Of a DNA stretch of 64,000 nt, positions 25,301 through 34,397 are shown in pieces. Source of the stretch: Actinomycetota bacterium (GTDB lineage: Bacteria > Actinomycetota > Actinomycetes > S36-B12 > UBA10799). A program made the position numbers and the translations under genes. The stretch lies in the NCBI GenBank assembly GCA_020636995.1, contig JACJWU010000003.1, positions 310,001-374,000 on the forward strand, given 5' to 3'. The first letter of the stretch is position 1, and each line of letters opens with the position of its first letter. Under the pieces are notes generated by a model, which did not search any database, had not been told where the DNA came from, and was given only the letters and a program-made list of their open reading frames with translations.

Positions 25301-27244
25301 TTAGATGTCGAGGAAGCGCACGTCTTTGGCGTTGCGCTGGATGAACTTGCGGCGACTCTCCACGTCCTCGCCCATGAGCATGCTGAAGACCTCATCGGCC
25401 TGTGCCGCGTCTTCGAGGGTGACCTGCAGCAGGATCCGGCGATCCGGGTCCATCGTGGTCTCCCACAACTCGTTGGCGTTCATCTCGCCGAGGCCCTTGA
25501 AGCGCTGGATGAAGCCCTCTTTGGGGCTCTTCTTCCCGGCTTCGTGCCCGGCCTCCACCAGGGCATCGCGCTCCCGGTCGCTGTACGCGTATTCATGGGC
25601 GTCCTTGCCGCTCCACTTGAGCAGGTACAGCGGCGGTTGGGCCAGGTAGACGTGCCCCTCGATGATCAGCGGTCGCATGAACCGGAAGAGCAGGGTCAGC
25701 AGCAGCGTGCGGATGTGCTGGCCGTCCACGTCGGCATCGGCCATCAGCACGAGTTTGTGGTACCGAAGCTTGTTGAGGTCGAACTCGTCCTGCACCCCGG
25801 TGCCCAGCGCCGAGATCATCGCCTGGACCTCGTTGTTGGCCAGTACCCTGTCCAGGCGGGCCTTTTCGACGTTGAGGATCTTCCCGCGGATCGGCAGGAT
25901 CGCCTGGGTCGCCGGATCCCGGCCGCTGCGGGCCGACCCACCGGCGGAGTCACCCTCGACGATGAACAGTTCGCAGTCTTCGGGGTTGGTCGAGGAACAG
26001 TCGATGAGTTTTCCCGGAAGTCCACCCCCACCCAGCAGACCCTTGCGGTTTCGGGCCAGGTCGCGGGCCTTGCGGGCGGCCACGCGGGCGATGGACGCTG
26101 CCACGGCCTTGCGTGCGATCTCCTTGCCCTCCGCCGGGTTCTTCTCGAACCACTCCCCCAGCTGATCGTTGACGAGCTTCTGCACGAATGTCTTCGCCTC
26201 GGTGTTGCCGAGTTTGGTCTTCGTCTGACCTTCGAACTGCGGCTCGCGCAACTTCACGCTGATGATCGCCGTCAGCCCCTCCCGGATGTCGTCGCCGGTG
26301 AGATTGGCGTCCTTCTCCTTGAGCACGCCCCAGTCCCGCGCGAACCGGTTCATCAGGGCGGTCAGTGCAGCTCGGTAGCCCTCTTCGTGGGTGCCGCCCT
26401 CGGTCGTGTTGATGGTGTTGGCGAAGGTGTAGATGGACTCGCTGAAGCCGGTGTTCCACTGCATGGCCACCTCGGCGCTGATCCCCTTGTCGAGGTCCTC
26501 CGCCTCGAACTCGATGACCGACGGGTTACTCGGCCCTTTGGTGGCGTTGAGATGGCGCACGAAGTCACCGATGCCGCCGGCGTAGCAGTAGCTGACCGCG
26601 GTCTCGACCTCGACGTCGGGGTCCTGTGGCCGCTCATCGGTGAGGTTGATCGTCAACCCCCGGTTGAGGAAGGCCATCTCCTGGAAGCGCCGCGAGAGCG
26701 TATCGAAGTCGTAGTACGTGGTCTCGAAGATCTCCGGGTCGGCCCAGAACGTCACCGTCGTGCCGGTGTCCGTCACCGCCTCCCCCTTGGCCAGCGGCGC
26801 CTCGGGGACGCCCCGACGGTACGACTGCGTCCACTGGCTCCCGTCGCGATGGATGGACACCGCGATCGACGTGGACAGCGCATTCACGACCGAGACGCCG
26901 ACCCCGTGCAGACCCCCGGACACCGAATACCCGCCACCGCCGAACTTCCCCCCCGCGTGCAGGACGGTGAGCACGACCTCGACCGCCGGCTTCTTCTCCA
27001 CCGGGTGCATGTCGACGGGGATGCCGCGACCGTTGTCCACAACGCGTACGCCACCGTCTTCAAGCAGCGTGACGTCGATGGTGTCGCAGTAGCCGGCCAG
27101 GGCCTCATCGACAGCGTTGTCGACGACCTCGTAGACCAAGTGGTGCAGTCCGCGCTCACCGGTGGAACCGATGTACATGCCCGGTCGCTTACGCACGGCC
27201 TCCAAGCCCTCGAGAACCTGGATATCGCTGGCGTCGTACGACAC
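25301..27244 (-). CDS. gyrB: DNA gyrase subunit B
   Basis: ATPase subunit of gyrase, 647 aa. The GHKL ATP site shows VVDNAVDEALAG and VVDNGRGIPVD; the TOPRIM domain shows IVEGDSAGGSA and LMADADVDGQHI; the C-terminus ends RRKFIQRNAKDVRFLDI as in other GyrB proteins. The GTG start fits the family N-terminus MSYDASDIQVLEGLEAVRK. It is preceded by a 332-bp gap holding a probable -10 box and two family B hairpins. Confidence 0.98.
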   Translation of the reverse strand: MSYDASDIQVLEGLEAVRKRPGMYIGSTGERGLHHLVYEVVDNAVDEALAGYCDTIDVTLLEDGGVRVVDNGRGIPVDMHPVEKKPAVEVVLTVLHAGGKFGGGGYSVSGGLHGVGVSVVNALSTSIAVSIHRDGSQWTQSYRRGVPEAPLAKGEAVTDTGTTVTFWADPEIFETTYYDFDTLSRRFQEMAFLNRGLTINLTDERPQDPDVEVETAVSYCYAGGIGDFVRHLNATKGPSNPSVIEFEAEDLDKGISAEVAMQWNTGFSESIYTFANTINTTEGGTHEEGYRAALTALMNRFARDWGVLKEKDANLTGDDIREGLTAIISVKLREPQFEGQTKTKLGNTEAKTFVQKLVNDQLGEWFEKNPAEGKEIARKAVAASIARVAARKARDLARNRKGLLGGGGLPGKLIDCSSTNPEDCELFIVEGDSAGGSARSGRDPATQAILPIRGKILNVEKARLDRVLANNEVQAMISALGTGVQDEFDLNKLRYHKLVLMADADVDGQHIRTLLLTLLFRFMRPLIIEGHVYLAQPPLYLLKWSGKDAHEYAYSDRERDALVEAGHEAGKKSPKEGFIQRFKGLGEMNANELWETTMDPDRRILLQVTLEDAAQADEVFSMLMGEDVESRRKFIQRNAKDVRFLDI

Positions 27245-27319
27245 TCACAGCCCCTTTCGCCGGTGGACCATCGCGCGAAAACTCCCCGGAGGGGCCTTGA
27301 ACACGCTCAACTGGTGTCA

Positions 27320-27325
27320 ATTCTA
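27320..27325 (-). promoter_or_regulatory. Probable -10 box for gyrBA
   Basis: TAGAAT on the minus strand, 75 nt upstream of the gyrB start; the mRNA would carry a leader of about 68 nt. No convincing -35 was found. Confidence 0.4.
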
Positions 27326-27430
27326 CCCTGCGTCGAGACATCTGCCGCCCATTGCACAGCCACCAAGCCGCTTCTGAGCGCTTCATCCCCAGGTCAGGCA
27401 TCCCCCCACGGGGCGTGGTCCCTGCGCCAG

Positions 27431-27574
27431 GCGTACAGAAGTGGTTGAGAGGCACTCATGGCCAACCAGTTCCGTACGCGACACGCGGTGTGAATCCGGC
27501 ATCCCGGACATGGTGCATCGCGTAACTGGTTCGGAAGGCAGCGGTGGCATCTCCGGCCAACCAGTTCCGTACGC
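27431..27574. repeat. Family B palindromic repeats, copies 2 and 3
   Basis: Two hairpin units in the dciA-gyrB gap. Unit one (27431-27480) pairs GCGTACAGAAGTGGTTG with CAACCAGTTCCGTACGC; unit two (27519-27574) pairs GCGTAACTGGTT with AACCAGTTCCGTACGC and ends 2 bp from the dciA stop codon. ACACGC and GTGTG words lie between them. They probably end or process the dciA transcript. The rest of the 332-bp gap holds only the gyrB promoter region. Confidence 0.88.
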
Positions 27575-27576
27575 CC

Positions 27577-28077
27577 TCACCCGTACGTGTCGCGCGGACC
27601 CCGGCCCTTGACTCGAAGCCTGCCACGCGGCCGCGGACCCACATCCGGGCCGAGCACGGCGATATCCGTGACGATCCCGCCAGGGATCTCCCCCTGCAGG
27701 CGCTTGCGCAACTGGCTGGACAGCATCCGCACCTGGGTCGCCCACGCCGTGCTGTCCGCCCGCAGGGTGAGTAGTCCGGTGTTGCGGTCGAAGGCCTCCG
27801 GTTTGACATGTTCGGCCAGGGTGGGGCCGACCAGTGAGGCCCACTCCCCCCAGATCTTGCCGATGCTGGTCGCTGCCTGCCAGCCGCGATCTGTGACCAG
27901 TGAGACGATCGCATCGGCCACGGTGGCCGGATCCCGATCATCGGTGCGCGCCGAAGAGTACGTGGGCTCCTTGCGGACCGTCGAAGACCCACCCGTGGGC
28001 AAGGCCCTGGCGGCCTGGCGGGCACGGGCGAGGACCCGATTCGCCAGATCGCTGATGGACTCCTCGGTCACCGTCAC
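27577..28077 (-). CDS. dciA: DciA-type replicative helicase loader/operator (DUF721)
   Basis: A 166-aa protein whose C-terminal half is the DUF721 domain (IWGEWASLVGPTLAEHVKPEAF, then LTLRADSTAWATQVRML and QLRKRLQGE). DUF721 proteins (DciA) recruit or load DnaB in bacteria lacking DnaC/DnaI; the actinobacterial orthologue lies between recF and gyrB (Rv0004), exactly as here. The N-terminal 60 residues are basic and probably disordered. It overlaps recF by 4 bp. Confidence 0.92.
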   Translation of the reverse strand: MTVTEESISDLANRVLARARQAARALPTGGSSTVRKEPTYSSARTDDRDPATVADAIVSLVTDRGWQAATSIGKIWGEWASLVGPTLAEHVKPEAFDRNTGLLTLRADSTAWATQVRMLSSQLRKRLQGEIPGGIVTDIAVLGPDVGPRPRGRLRVKGRGPRDTYG

Positions 28078-29192
28078 CCCTGAACTATCGCACCACTGTC
28101 TACAGAGAATCTAACCCCGCTCAACGCTTCCGGTACGTCACCCGACACGGCCGCAGTGATTAGTACCTGACCGTGTGAACCCGCAGCCGCTTGCGCGAGC
28201 CGCTCCCGGCGCTGCTGATCGAGTTCCGCGAACACGTCGTCCAGGATCAGGATCGGTTCACCGGACTGCTCGTCGCGCAGCACCTCGTAACTGGCCAGTC
28301 GAAGGGCAAGCGCCAGTGACCAGGACTCTCCGTGTGAGGCGTAGCCGCGCGCAGGCAGACCGTTGAGATTCAGGTCCACATCGTCACGGTGTGGCCCGAG
28401 TAGCGTCACCCCGCGGACCAGCTCCTCGCTACGGACATTCACCAACGCCTCCCGCATCCGCTGTCCCACATCGTCACGCAACTCGGGCATCCGCGCCGCG
28501 ACGTAGGTCATCTTCACGTCATTGCGTGCGGCTGCCAGCAGTGCGTAGGAATCGGCTGTGGGCCCCGCGATCCGGTCCAGCACCTCCAGCCGGCCGGCGA
28601 CGATGTCCGCGCCGAACTGCACGAGTCGGTCGTTCCACACATCGAGGGTGCTCTGCAGCGTCTCGCGTTCCAGACTGCTGTGACTCTTCGCAGCGGATCG
28701 CAGTAACGAGTTGCGTTGCTTGATGGTCTTGTCATAGTCGGCCATGACCGAGACGTAGCGGGGATTCGTCTGCACGAGCAGCTGATCGAGGAACCGGCGG
28801 CGAGCGGCCGGGTCCCCCTTCACCAGGCTCAGGTCCTCGGGCGCGAACATCACGGCCCGCACGATGCCCAGCGCATCCCGGGCGCGACGCACCGGGGCCC
28901 GGTTCACCTGCAGGCGGTTGGCCCGGCCCGGATTGATCTGCACGTCGAGCCCGATCGTGCGATCGTTCTCGACCAGACTGCGGATCACCGCCCGATCGCA
29001 CCCCGCTCGCACCAACGCCGTGTCATTGGCCACCCGGTGACTGCTGAAGGTCGCCAGATAGGCCACCGCCTCCACGATGTTCGTCTTGCCCTGACCGTTG
29101 GGTCCCAGCAGCACACTGGTGCCCGCCGGGAATTCGACCACAAGGTGCTCGTAGTTACGGAAGTCCGTGAGCTCGAGGCGGGAGACCCTCAC
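28074..29192 (-). CDS. recF: DNA replication and repair protein RecF
   Basis: A 372-aa SMC-like ATPase that loads RecA at gaps with RecO/RecR. Walker A is LLGPNGQGKTNIVEA at about residues 32-46, the signature region SWSLALALRLA lies near residue 290 and Walker B is PILILDDVFAELD. All key motifs are intact and the length is normal. It overlaps dnaN by 4 bp and dciA by 4 bp, so dnaN-recF-dciA is a tightly coupled operon. Confidence 0.97.
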   Translation of the reverse strand: MRVSRLELTDFRNYEHLVVEFPAGTSVLLGPNGQGKTNIVEAVAYLATFSSHRVANDTALVRAGCDRAVIRSLVENDRTIGLDVQINPGRANRLQVNRAPVRRARDALGIVRAVMFAPEDLSLVKGDPAARRRFLDQLLVQTNPRYVSVMADYDKTIKQRNSLLRSAAKSHSSLERETLQSTLDVWNDRLVQFGADIVAGRLEVLDRIAGPTADSYALLAAARNDVKMTYVAARMPELRDDVGQRMREALVNVRSEELVRGVTLLGPHRDDVDLNLNGLPARGYASHGESWSLALALRLASYEVLRDEQSGEPILILDDVFAELDQQRRERLAQAAAGSHGQVLITAAVSGDVPEALSGVRFSVDSGAIVQG

Positions 29193-30316
29193 CGGTTGAG
29201 GCGCACCGGCATCAACAGATACCGGAAGACCTCACCGCCACCGTCGGGATCGATGCCGGTCAGCACCGCCGCCTTCTCCGCCGACTGCAGGCTCAGGCGT
29301 GCGTGCGCATCGGTGAGCCCGGCCAGACCATCGGCCAGGAAGCGGGGATTGAAGGCGACGTCGAGTCCCTCGCCCTGCAGGCTGCACCCGATGGTCTCGG
29401 TCGCAGTGGCTTCGTCCCCGGTACCGGCCTTGAGAACGACCTCATCGGCGGAGAACACCAGACGCACGGCCGAGTCCTGGTGCAACACCAGGCTCACGCG
29501 CTTGAGGGCCTCCTTCAGTGCGGCCACCTCGATCTCCGGCTGGCTCACGAACTGGGTGGGGAGCAGCGACCGGAACTTGGGGAAGTTCGCCGAATCCATT
29601 AGCCGCAGACCCGTCTGACGGGTGCCCGCCGCCAAGGACAGGGACGTTTCGGCCTCGCCCAAGTGCACGGTGACCGTGCCGGCATCCGCGAAGGCCTTGG
29701 TCGCGTCCAGGAACTCCCGGCCGGGAATCGTCACAGCGATGGGTTGATCTGCGGCTACCGGTTCCCAGGGCAGTTCGCGCACCGCCAACCGGTAGCGGTC
29801 GGTGGCCGCCAGTGTCAGTCGGCCATCCGGTTCGATCTCCATGCGGATGCCGGCGTAGGCGTGGTTGCGCTCATCCGGTGAGGCCGAGGCGACCGCGACC
29901 TGGGCGACCGCTGCTGCGAAGACGCCGGCATCCACCGACCCCACAGCCTGCGGCAGGCTCGGCAGCGGCGGGTACTCGTCCCCCGGCAGCGTGGGCAGCA
30001 GGAACGACGCGGCACCACAGGTGACCTCGACGCGTCCGGAGGACTGCAGTGCGAAACTCACCGGCTGGGCAGGCAGCGAACGCGCGATCTCCACCAGCAG
30101 ACGGCCGCTGATCAGGGCCGTTCCGGGCTCGCCGATGACAGCATCCGCAGTGTTGTGCGACCAGGTGTCCTGGGTCGTGGTGGTGAAGGAGACCCCGTCG
30201 TCGCCGGCCTCTACCAGAACTCCGGCCAACGCCGGGAACGGGACCCGCGACGGCAACGTGCGGGACACCCACGTCACCACGTCGGCCAGCACGTCTCTCT
30301 CGATGCGAAACTTCAC
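29189..30316 (-). CDS. dnaN: DNA polymerase III beta sliding clamp
   Basis: The 375-aa ring-forming processivity clamp with three repeated domains; the C-terminal PVRL is the conserved end of the clamp. A slightly longer frame exists, but the GTG at 30316 (VKFRIERDVLADVVTWV) is preceded by a strong AAGGAGG site at 30321-30327 with 4-nt spacing, which fixes the start. It is the first gene after oriC and leads the dnaN-recF-dciA operon. Confidence 0.98.
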   Translation of the reverse strand: MKFRIERDVLADVVTWVSRTLPSRVPFPALAGVLVEAGDDGVSFTTTTQDTWSHNTADAVIGEPGTALISGRLLVEIARSLPAQPVSFALQSSGRVEVTCGAASFLLPTLPGDEYPPLPSLPQAVGSVDAGVFAAAVAQVAVASASPDERNHAYAGIRMEIEPDGRLTLAATDRYRLAVRELPWEPVAADQPIAVTIPGREFLDATKAFADAGTVTVHLGEAETSLSLAAGTRQTGLRLMDSANFPKFRSLLPTQFVSQPEIEVAALKEALKRVSLVLHQDSAVRLVFSADEVVLKAGTGDEATATETIGCSLQGEGLDVAFNPRFLADGLAGLTDAHARLSLQSAEKAAVLTGIDPDGGGEVFRYLLMPVRLNR

Positions 30317-30976
30317 ACTTCCTCCTTGTGAGGGCATCGTGTCATGACCTTGTCGGTTCGAGTGGGTGAATCGCGTCGGTTGCCCGGGGTTTGTGTTTCC
30401 ACAGGCCGGGCCTCCCCCGATCTTCTGGTCGAGTGTTCTTCATTGAAGAGATTACGTAGACGTAGTAGCACCTGTGGATGCTGTGGACGAGTGAGTGAAT
30501 CCCCTGATCGTCCGTGGGTAATTACATCGCACACGTGGGTGTGGGTGAACCGATCGGAGGGTGGGGACGGCTGTGGAGGGATCACGGTTGTTCAGGTTCG
30601 GGTCACAGACGTGCCGACGGTTGTCCACGTGCACGGCACCTTCCGGGGAGGCAGACGACCTCGGGGCCCACATCCTGTCCACAGGCCCCCGGCCACGCAT
30701 GGTGACCGACACGCCGAGCAGATCACGGTCGGTCACGGAGTCCGCCACCCACGTCGCCGGCGGGTGTTCGTCGCGTTGGCGTTTGCGGAGCGCGGTCGGA
30801 TCCCATGTTCGTCCGGACGCACACACCAGTGGATGGGTGCGAGGTGACCGCGTCTGGGCGTGACGACCTGTCACACACACGCGGTTATCCACAGGCTTTC
30901 CACCTGATGGGGATACGCAGTGTGACGAAGATTACAACTGACTGACGGAAAGTAACGAGCAGATCAAGAACAGGTC
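30317..30976. other. oriC: Chromosomal replication origin oriC (dnaN-dnaA intergenic region)
   Basis: 660 bp without genes between dnaN and dnaA, the usual actinobacterial oriC position. DnaA-box candidates: perfect TTATCCACA at 30885-30893; near matches TGTGGATGC (30473-30481), TGTGGACGA (30482-30490), TTGTCCACG (30621-30629), CTGTCCACA (30675-30683) and GTTTCCACA (30395-30403). The boxes lie on both strands. The most AT-rich stretches are about 30440-30470 and 30920-30970, either of which could contain the unwinding element. It also holds the dnaN ribosome-binding site and promoter. Confidence 0.9.
30885..30893 (+). promoter_or_regulatory. Perfect DnaA box in oriC
   Basis: TTATCCACA, nine of nine to the consensus, the strongest box in the origin and closest to the dnaA 3' end. 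Confidence 0.85.
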
Positions 30977-32344
30977 TCAGACAGATGTCTTGATCTTGTT
31001 CGTGAGATCCGCGACCTGCTCGTAGAGCCGACGGCTCTCACCGATGCTGTTGCGGATCTTGCGGTCGGCGTGCATGACGGTGGTGTGGTCGCGGTTGCCG
31101 AACTCGGCACCGATGGCGGGCAACGACAGGTCGGTGAGTTCACGGCACAGGTACATGGCGATCTGCCGGGCAGCGACGAGCGTCTTGGAGCGGGACGGAC
31201 CCTCCAGGTCATCCACCGAGATCCCGAAGTAGGCGGCCGTCTGGGCCTTGATCTCGTCGGCGGTGACGTCGCGGGCCGACTCGTGCGGGATCAGGTCCTT
31301 GAGGACGATCTCGGCGAGGTCGACACTGATCGGTGAGGAGTTGAGGCTCGCGAACGCCGAGATCCGGATCAGCGCACCTTCGAGCTCACGGATGTTCGAC
31401 GTGATCTTGGACGCGATGAACTCGAGTACCTCTCCGGAGATCTCACGGCGCTCCTGCATCGTCTTCTTGCGGAGAATGGCGATACGCGTCTCGAGGTCCG
31501 GGGGCTGGATGTCTGTGATCAGTCCCCATTCGAACCGTGAGCGCATGCGGTCCTCGAAGTCCTGCAGCTGTTTCGGGGGCAGATCTGACGTGATCACGAT
31601 CTGCTTGTTCGCGTTGTGCAACGTGTTGAAGGTGTGGAAGAACTCCTCCTGGGTCTGCACCTTGCCCGACAGGAACTGGATGTCGTCGACAAGCAGCACG
31701 TCGACATCGCGGTAACGGCGGTGAAGGTCGGCCCGGCCCTGGTCACGGATCGAGTTGATGAAGTCGTTGGTGAACTCCTCGGAACTCACGTAGTGCACGC
31801 GGGTACCGGCGAAAATTCGACGGGTGTGATGGCCGATCGCGTGCAGCAGGTGCGTCTTGCCCAGTCCGGAGTCCCCGTAGATGAACAGCGGGTTGTACGC
31901 GCGGGCCGGCTGCTCGGCGACCGCCATGGCAGCGGCATGTGCGAAGCGATTACTCGGTCCGTAGACGAAGGAGTCGAACGTGTACCGCGGGTTCAGAGGG
32001 GTGTCGTTCTGATCGGCGGTCACACGGATGGGCTCGACCGGCTCGCTGTACGTGGAGTCGGCGAGGTCGTCGGTGAGCTCCTCGGGGATCTTGGGCGCTC
32101 GGGCGTGGTCGACCAGCACCTCGATGGTCACGCTGTACCCGAGTTGGTCGGCCAGGGCCTGCTGGACGTGCGGGCGCAACTTGGTCTCGAGCATGTCCTT
32201 GGTGAAGTCGTTACCGGTCACTACCACGAGTGCGTCGTCGGTCAGCGCCACCGGTTCGGTGAGGTCCACCCACGCACGTTGGCTGACGGGAACGCTCTGC
32301 TTCGCCCGGGTCCACAGGTCGCCGAGGTCGATCAGTACGTCCAA
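30977..32344 (-). CDS. dnaA: Chromosomal replication initiator DnaA
   Basis: A 455-aa AAA+ initiator. Domain I occupies about residues 1-90; the AAA+ domain has IYGDSGLGKTHLLHAIG (Walker A, about residue 157) and LLVDDIQFL (Walker B); the C-terminal domain IV has the DnaA signature GAEFGNRDHTTVMHADRKI for DNA-box binding. An in-frame ATG lies further upstream, but I use the TTG at 32344 because an AGGGAG site ends 6 nt before it and family similarity starts there. A perfect DnaA box about 45 bp upstream suggests autoregulation. Confidence 0.96.
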   Translation of the reverse strand: MDVLIDLGDLWTRAKQSVPVSQRAWVDLTEPVALTDDALVVVTGNDFTKDMLETKLRPHVQQALADQLGYSVTIEVLVDHARAPKIPEELTDDLADSTYSEPVEPIRVTADQNDTPLNPRYTFDSFVYGPSNRFAHAAAMAVAEQPARAYNPLFIYGDSGLGKTHLLHAIGHHTRRIFAGTRVHYVSSEEFTNDFINSIRDQGRADLHRRYRDVDVLLVDDIQFLSGKVQTQEEFFHTFNTLHNANKQIVITSDLPPKQLQDFEDRMRSRFEWGLITDIQPPDLETRIAILRKKTMQERREISGEVLEFIASKITSNIRELEGALIRISAFASLNSSPISVDLAEIVLKDLIPHESARDVTADEIKAQTAAYFGISVDDLEGPSRSKTLVAARQIAMYLCRELTDLSLPAIGAEFGNRDHTTVMHADRKIRNSIGESRRLYEQVADLTNKIKTSV

Positions 32345-32718
32345 GTGAAACTCCCTGGGCTCGGTGGGGCATGGAGTTCTCCACAATGTGGATAACCCAT
32401 GTGGAAAGCTGCGGCGGGCTGTTCATCGCGGGGAATCGATGTTGACCCAATGCGCTGACGCTAATGCGATCGTCAGCGCCTGACAACCGATTGTGCACAA
32501 CTTCGGCCGTTCGGTTTCAGGGTGGTCGGCGTGTCGCACCCGGTGCCCGCCGTGTCGCGGTGTATTGGGCAGGTGGATGCGCTCGAGGATCCCTCGTGCC
32601 GTATGCTTGAGGCGCTGGCCCTTGTCGTGAACCGGCGTCGTCGACGGCGGTTGTCGATGGGGGCCAATTCCACGAAATTCCACGCTCCCCAGCGTCATGG
32701 CCTTGGAAGGAACGCACA
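32345..32718. other. dnaA-rpmH divergent intergenic region
   Basis: 374 bp with no gene. Contents: the dnaA ribosome-binding site; the DnaA boxes at 32387-32408; a perfect hairpin with arms GCGCTGACG (32452-32460) and CGTCAGCGC (32471-32479) around a 10-nt loop; a possible rpmH -10 TATGCT at 32602-32607; and the rpmH ribosome-binding site GGAAGGAA at 32705-32712. No reliable -35 elements were found. Confidence 0.7.
32387..32395 (-). promoter_or_regulatory. Perfect DnaA box in the dnaA upstream region
   Basis: TGTGGATAA, perfect consensus complement, with a weaker TGTGGAAAG box at 32400-32408. The location suggests DnaA autoregulation of its own promoter. Confidence 0.75.
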
Positions 32719-32853
32719 ATGAAGCGCACGTACCAGCCGAACAACCGGCGTCGTCACAAGAAGCACGGCTTCCGCCTGCGTATGCGCACGCGCGCCGGCC
32801 GGTCCATCATCTCCTCCCGCCGCAGCAAGGGCCGCGCTCGCCTCACGGTCTGA
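32719..32853 (+). CDS. rpmH: 50S ribosomal protein L34
   Basis: A 44-aa highly basic protein, MKRTYQPNNRRRHKKHGF at the start and RSKGRARLTV at the end, which is the canonical L34 sequence. ATG preceded by a GGAAGG site. It begins the plus-strand cluster rpmH-rnpA-yidD-yidC that runs away from oriC in nearly all bacteria; rnpA begins 1 nt after its stop. Confidence 0.98.
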   Translation: MKRTYQPNNRRRHKKHGFRLRMRTRAGRSIISSRRSKGRARLTV

Positions 32854-32854
32854 C

Positions 32855-33169
32855 GTGTTGGCCCACGAGCACCGGCTGCACCCCCGTTCGAGGGTGCGTT
32901 CCACGATCAGGCACGGGCGGCGTGTGAGGTCGGGGTCGATCGTGGTGCACTACGTCGCGGACGCTGACGGCACACACGCAGCGGTGGTCGTCGGCAAGGG
33001 TTTCCCGGGGGCGGTGCAGAGACATCGTCGGCAGCGACAGGTGCGTCATGCACTGGCGCAGGTGTGGGATCGGCTACCAGCAGGGTCCTATGTGGTGCGG
33101 GCGCTGCCCGGGGGGGCCGGGTACGGCGACCTGGTGCAGAGCCTGGAATCGGCGGTCTCGCGATTATGA
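32855..33169 (+). CDS. rnpA: Ribonuclease P protein component
   Basis: The 104-aa protein cofactor of RNase P. It retains the N-terminal phenotype of a basic RNA-binding protein (HRLHPRSRVRSTIRHGRRVRS), the central AVVVGKGFPGAV strand and the helix that carries the RNR motif, here QRHRRQRQVRHAL. The RNR is RHR as in mycobacteria, and the remaining basic positions are rearranged. The GTG start lies 1 nt after rpmH; the stop overlaps yidD by 4 bp. Confidence 0.93.
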   Translation: MLAHEHRLHPRSRVRSTIRHGRRVRSGSIVVHYVADADGTHAAVVVGKGFPGAVQRHRRQRQVRHALAQVWDRLPAGSYVVRALPGGAGYGDLVQSLESAVSRL

Positions 33170-33471
33170 AAGTTCTGCACACCATCGTGCGACTGCCATC
33201 ACTGCTGGCCATCGGCTTCGTCCGGCTGTATCAGCGATTCATCTCCCCCATGACCCCACCGAGCTGCAAGTTCTACCCGAGTTGCTCCACATATGCGGTG
33301 CAGAGTCTGCAAACGCACGGGCTCCTGAAGGGCGGCGTGCTGTCTGTGGCACGCTTGGGTCGATGCCACCCATGGCAACTCGGTGGGATCAATCCACCAC
33401 CCCCGCGGGGGAAGTGGCGTGCAGATGTTGACCTCGACGGAAACCCCAGGGGGGTATCATGTTCATCCTAG
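33166..33471 (+). CDS. yidD: Membrane protein insertion efficiency factor YidD
   Basis: A 101-aa protein with an amphipathic N-terminal helix (LLAIGFVRLYQRFISP) and the diagnostic PPSCKFYPSCSTYA and GRCHPWQLGGINPPP motifs with three conserved Cys. It assists YidC/Sec insertion at the membrane. ATG overlaps the rnpA stop; the 3' end overlaps yidC by 13 bp, an unusually long overlap for this cluster. The C-terminal region (PRGKWRADVDLDGNPRG) is longer than in E. coli. Confidence 0.95.
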   Translation: MKVLHTIVRLPSLLAIGFVRLYQRFISPMTPPSCKFYPSCSTYAVQSLQTHGLLKGGVLSVARLGRCHPWQLGGINPPPPRGKWRADVDLDGNPRGVSCSS

Positions 33472-34373
33472 AGTGGCTTGAGATAGCCGTCTCCTGGATC
33501 CTTGTCACGTTCCACTCCCTGCTCTCCCCCATCTTCGGTGCCGCCAGTGGTGCGGCGTGGGGTCTGTCCATCGTGGGTCTGGTCATCGTCATCCGGATCC
33601 TGTTGATCCCGCTGTTCGTCAAGCAGATCAAGGCGCAGCGGAATCTGCAACTCATCCAGCCGCAGATGAAGGAGATCCAGCAGAAGTACGCCGGCGACCG
33701 GCAGCGGCAATCCGAAGAGATGATGAAGCTGTACCGGGAGTCCGGTACCAACCCGCTGTCGTCGTGCTTGCCGATCCTCGTCCAGGCGCCGATCTTCTTC
33801 GCCCTGTTCCGGGTCCTGCAGGGTATGGCTCAGGACAAGGCGGTGGGCGTTCTGACCCCTGCCCTGGTGGCGGAGGGCCGTGAGGCGAGCATCTTCGGCG
33901 TGCCCATCTACGGCACGTTCATGAACGCCGACGAGACTCCCAACCCCACCGCTACTCGGGTGGTCACGCTGGTCATGATCATCCTGATGTCGGCCACGAC
34001 ATTCATCACCCAGCGGCAACTGATCGTGAAGAACACGGCGGCCGACAACCCCATCGTGCGCCAGCAGAAGCTGCTGCTCTACATCTTCCCGGTCATGTTC
34101 GCCATCGGTGGCATCAACTTCCCCCTCGGTGTGCTGATCTACTGGCTGACCACGAACCTCTGGTCGATGGGTCAGCAGTTCTGGGTGATCCGCAACAACC
34201 CGCAACCAGGTACCCCCGCGTTCGATGCCAAAGCCAAGCGCGATGCTGCGAAAGCAGAGAAAAAGGGTGGCGGCACCACGACCGCAACTGTTGCCCCCGA
34301 GGTGGTAGAACCCAAGCCGCCGGCGCGCAACCAGCCGAAGCGCCAGTCGCGCAAGAAGCGCAAAGGCAGTTGA
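33459..34373 (+). CDS. yidC: Membrane protein insertase YidC
   Basis: The 304-aa insertase/chaperone for integral membrane proteins. Five membrane segments are visible (about residues 5-50, 105-125, 165-190, 210-235); the hydrophilic-groove Arg is in IVIRILLIPLF and the coiled coil follows in KEIQQKYAGDRQRQSEEMMK. The C-terminal 60 residues are Lys/Arg-rich (ending RKKRKGS), the ribosome-contact tail of actinobacterial and Gram-positive YidC. It is followed immediately by parS site 1. Confidence 0.97.
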   Translation: MFILEWLEIAVSWILVTFHSLLSPIFGAASGAAWGLSIVGLVIVIRILLIPLFVKQIKAQRNLQLIQPQMKEIQQKYAGDRQRQSEEMMKLYRESGTNPLSSCLPILVQAPIFFALFRVLQGMAQDKAVGVLTPALVAEGREASIFGVPIYGTFMNADETPNPTATRVVTLVMIILMSATTFITQRQLIVKNTAADNPIVRQQKLLLYIFPVMFAIGGINFPLGVLIYWLTTNLWSMGQQFWVIRNNPQPGTPAFDAKAKRDAAKAEKKGGGTTTATVAPEVVEPKPPARNQPKRQSRKKRKGS

Positions 34374-34387
34374 GTTTCACGTGAAAC
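34374..34387. promoter_or_regulatory. parS: parS site 1 (ParB binding)
   Basis: GTTTCACGTGAAAC, a perfect 14-bp palindrome identical to the core parS sequence, one base after the yidC stop and 10 bp before the jag start. Confidence 0.95.
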
Positions 34388-34397
34388 GGAGCCGTAC

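Noticed and set aside
27035..27043. DnaA box TTGTCCACA inside gyrB
   Set aside because: It encodes the conserved VVDNGRG segment of the GHKL ATPase site, so protein sequence explains it.
32338..32351. parS-like sequence at the dnaA start (GTTTCACTTGGAC on the minus strand)
   Set aside because: It matches about 11 of 14 parS bases and is not palindromic; it is explained by the ribosome-binding site and the first dnaA codons.
32855..33169. Altered RNR motif in the RNase P protein
   Set aside because: RHR in place of RNR also occurs in mycobacterial RnpA, and the rest of the protein fits the family, so it is not a strong anomaly.
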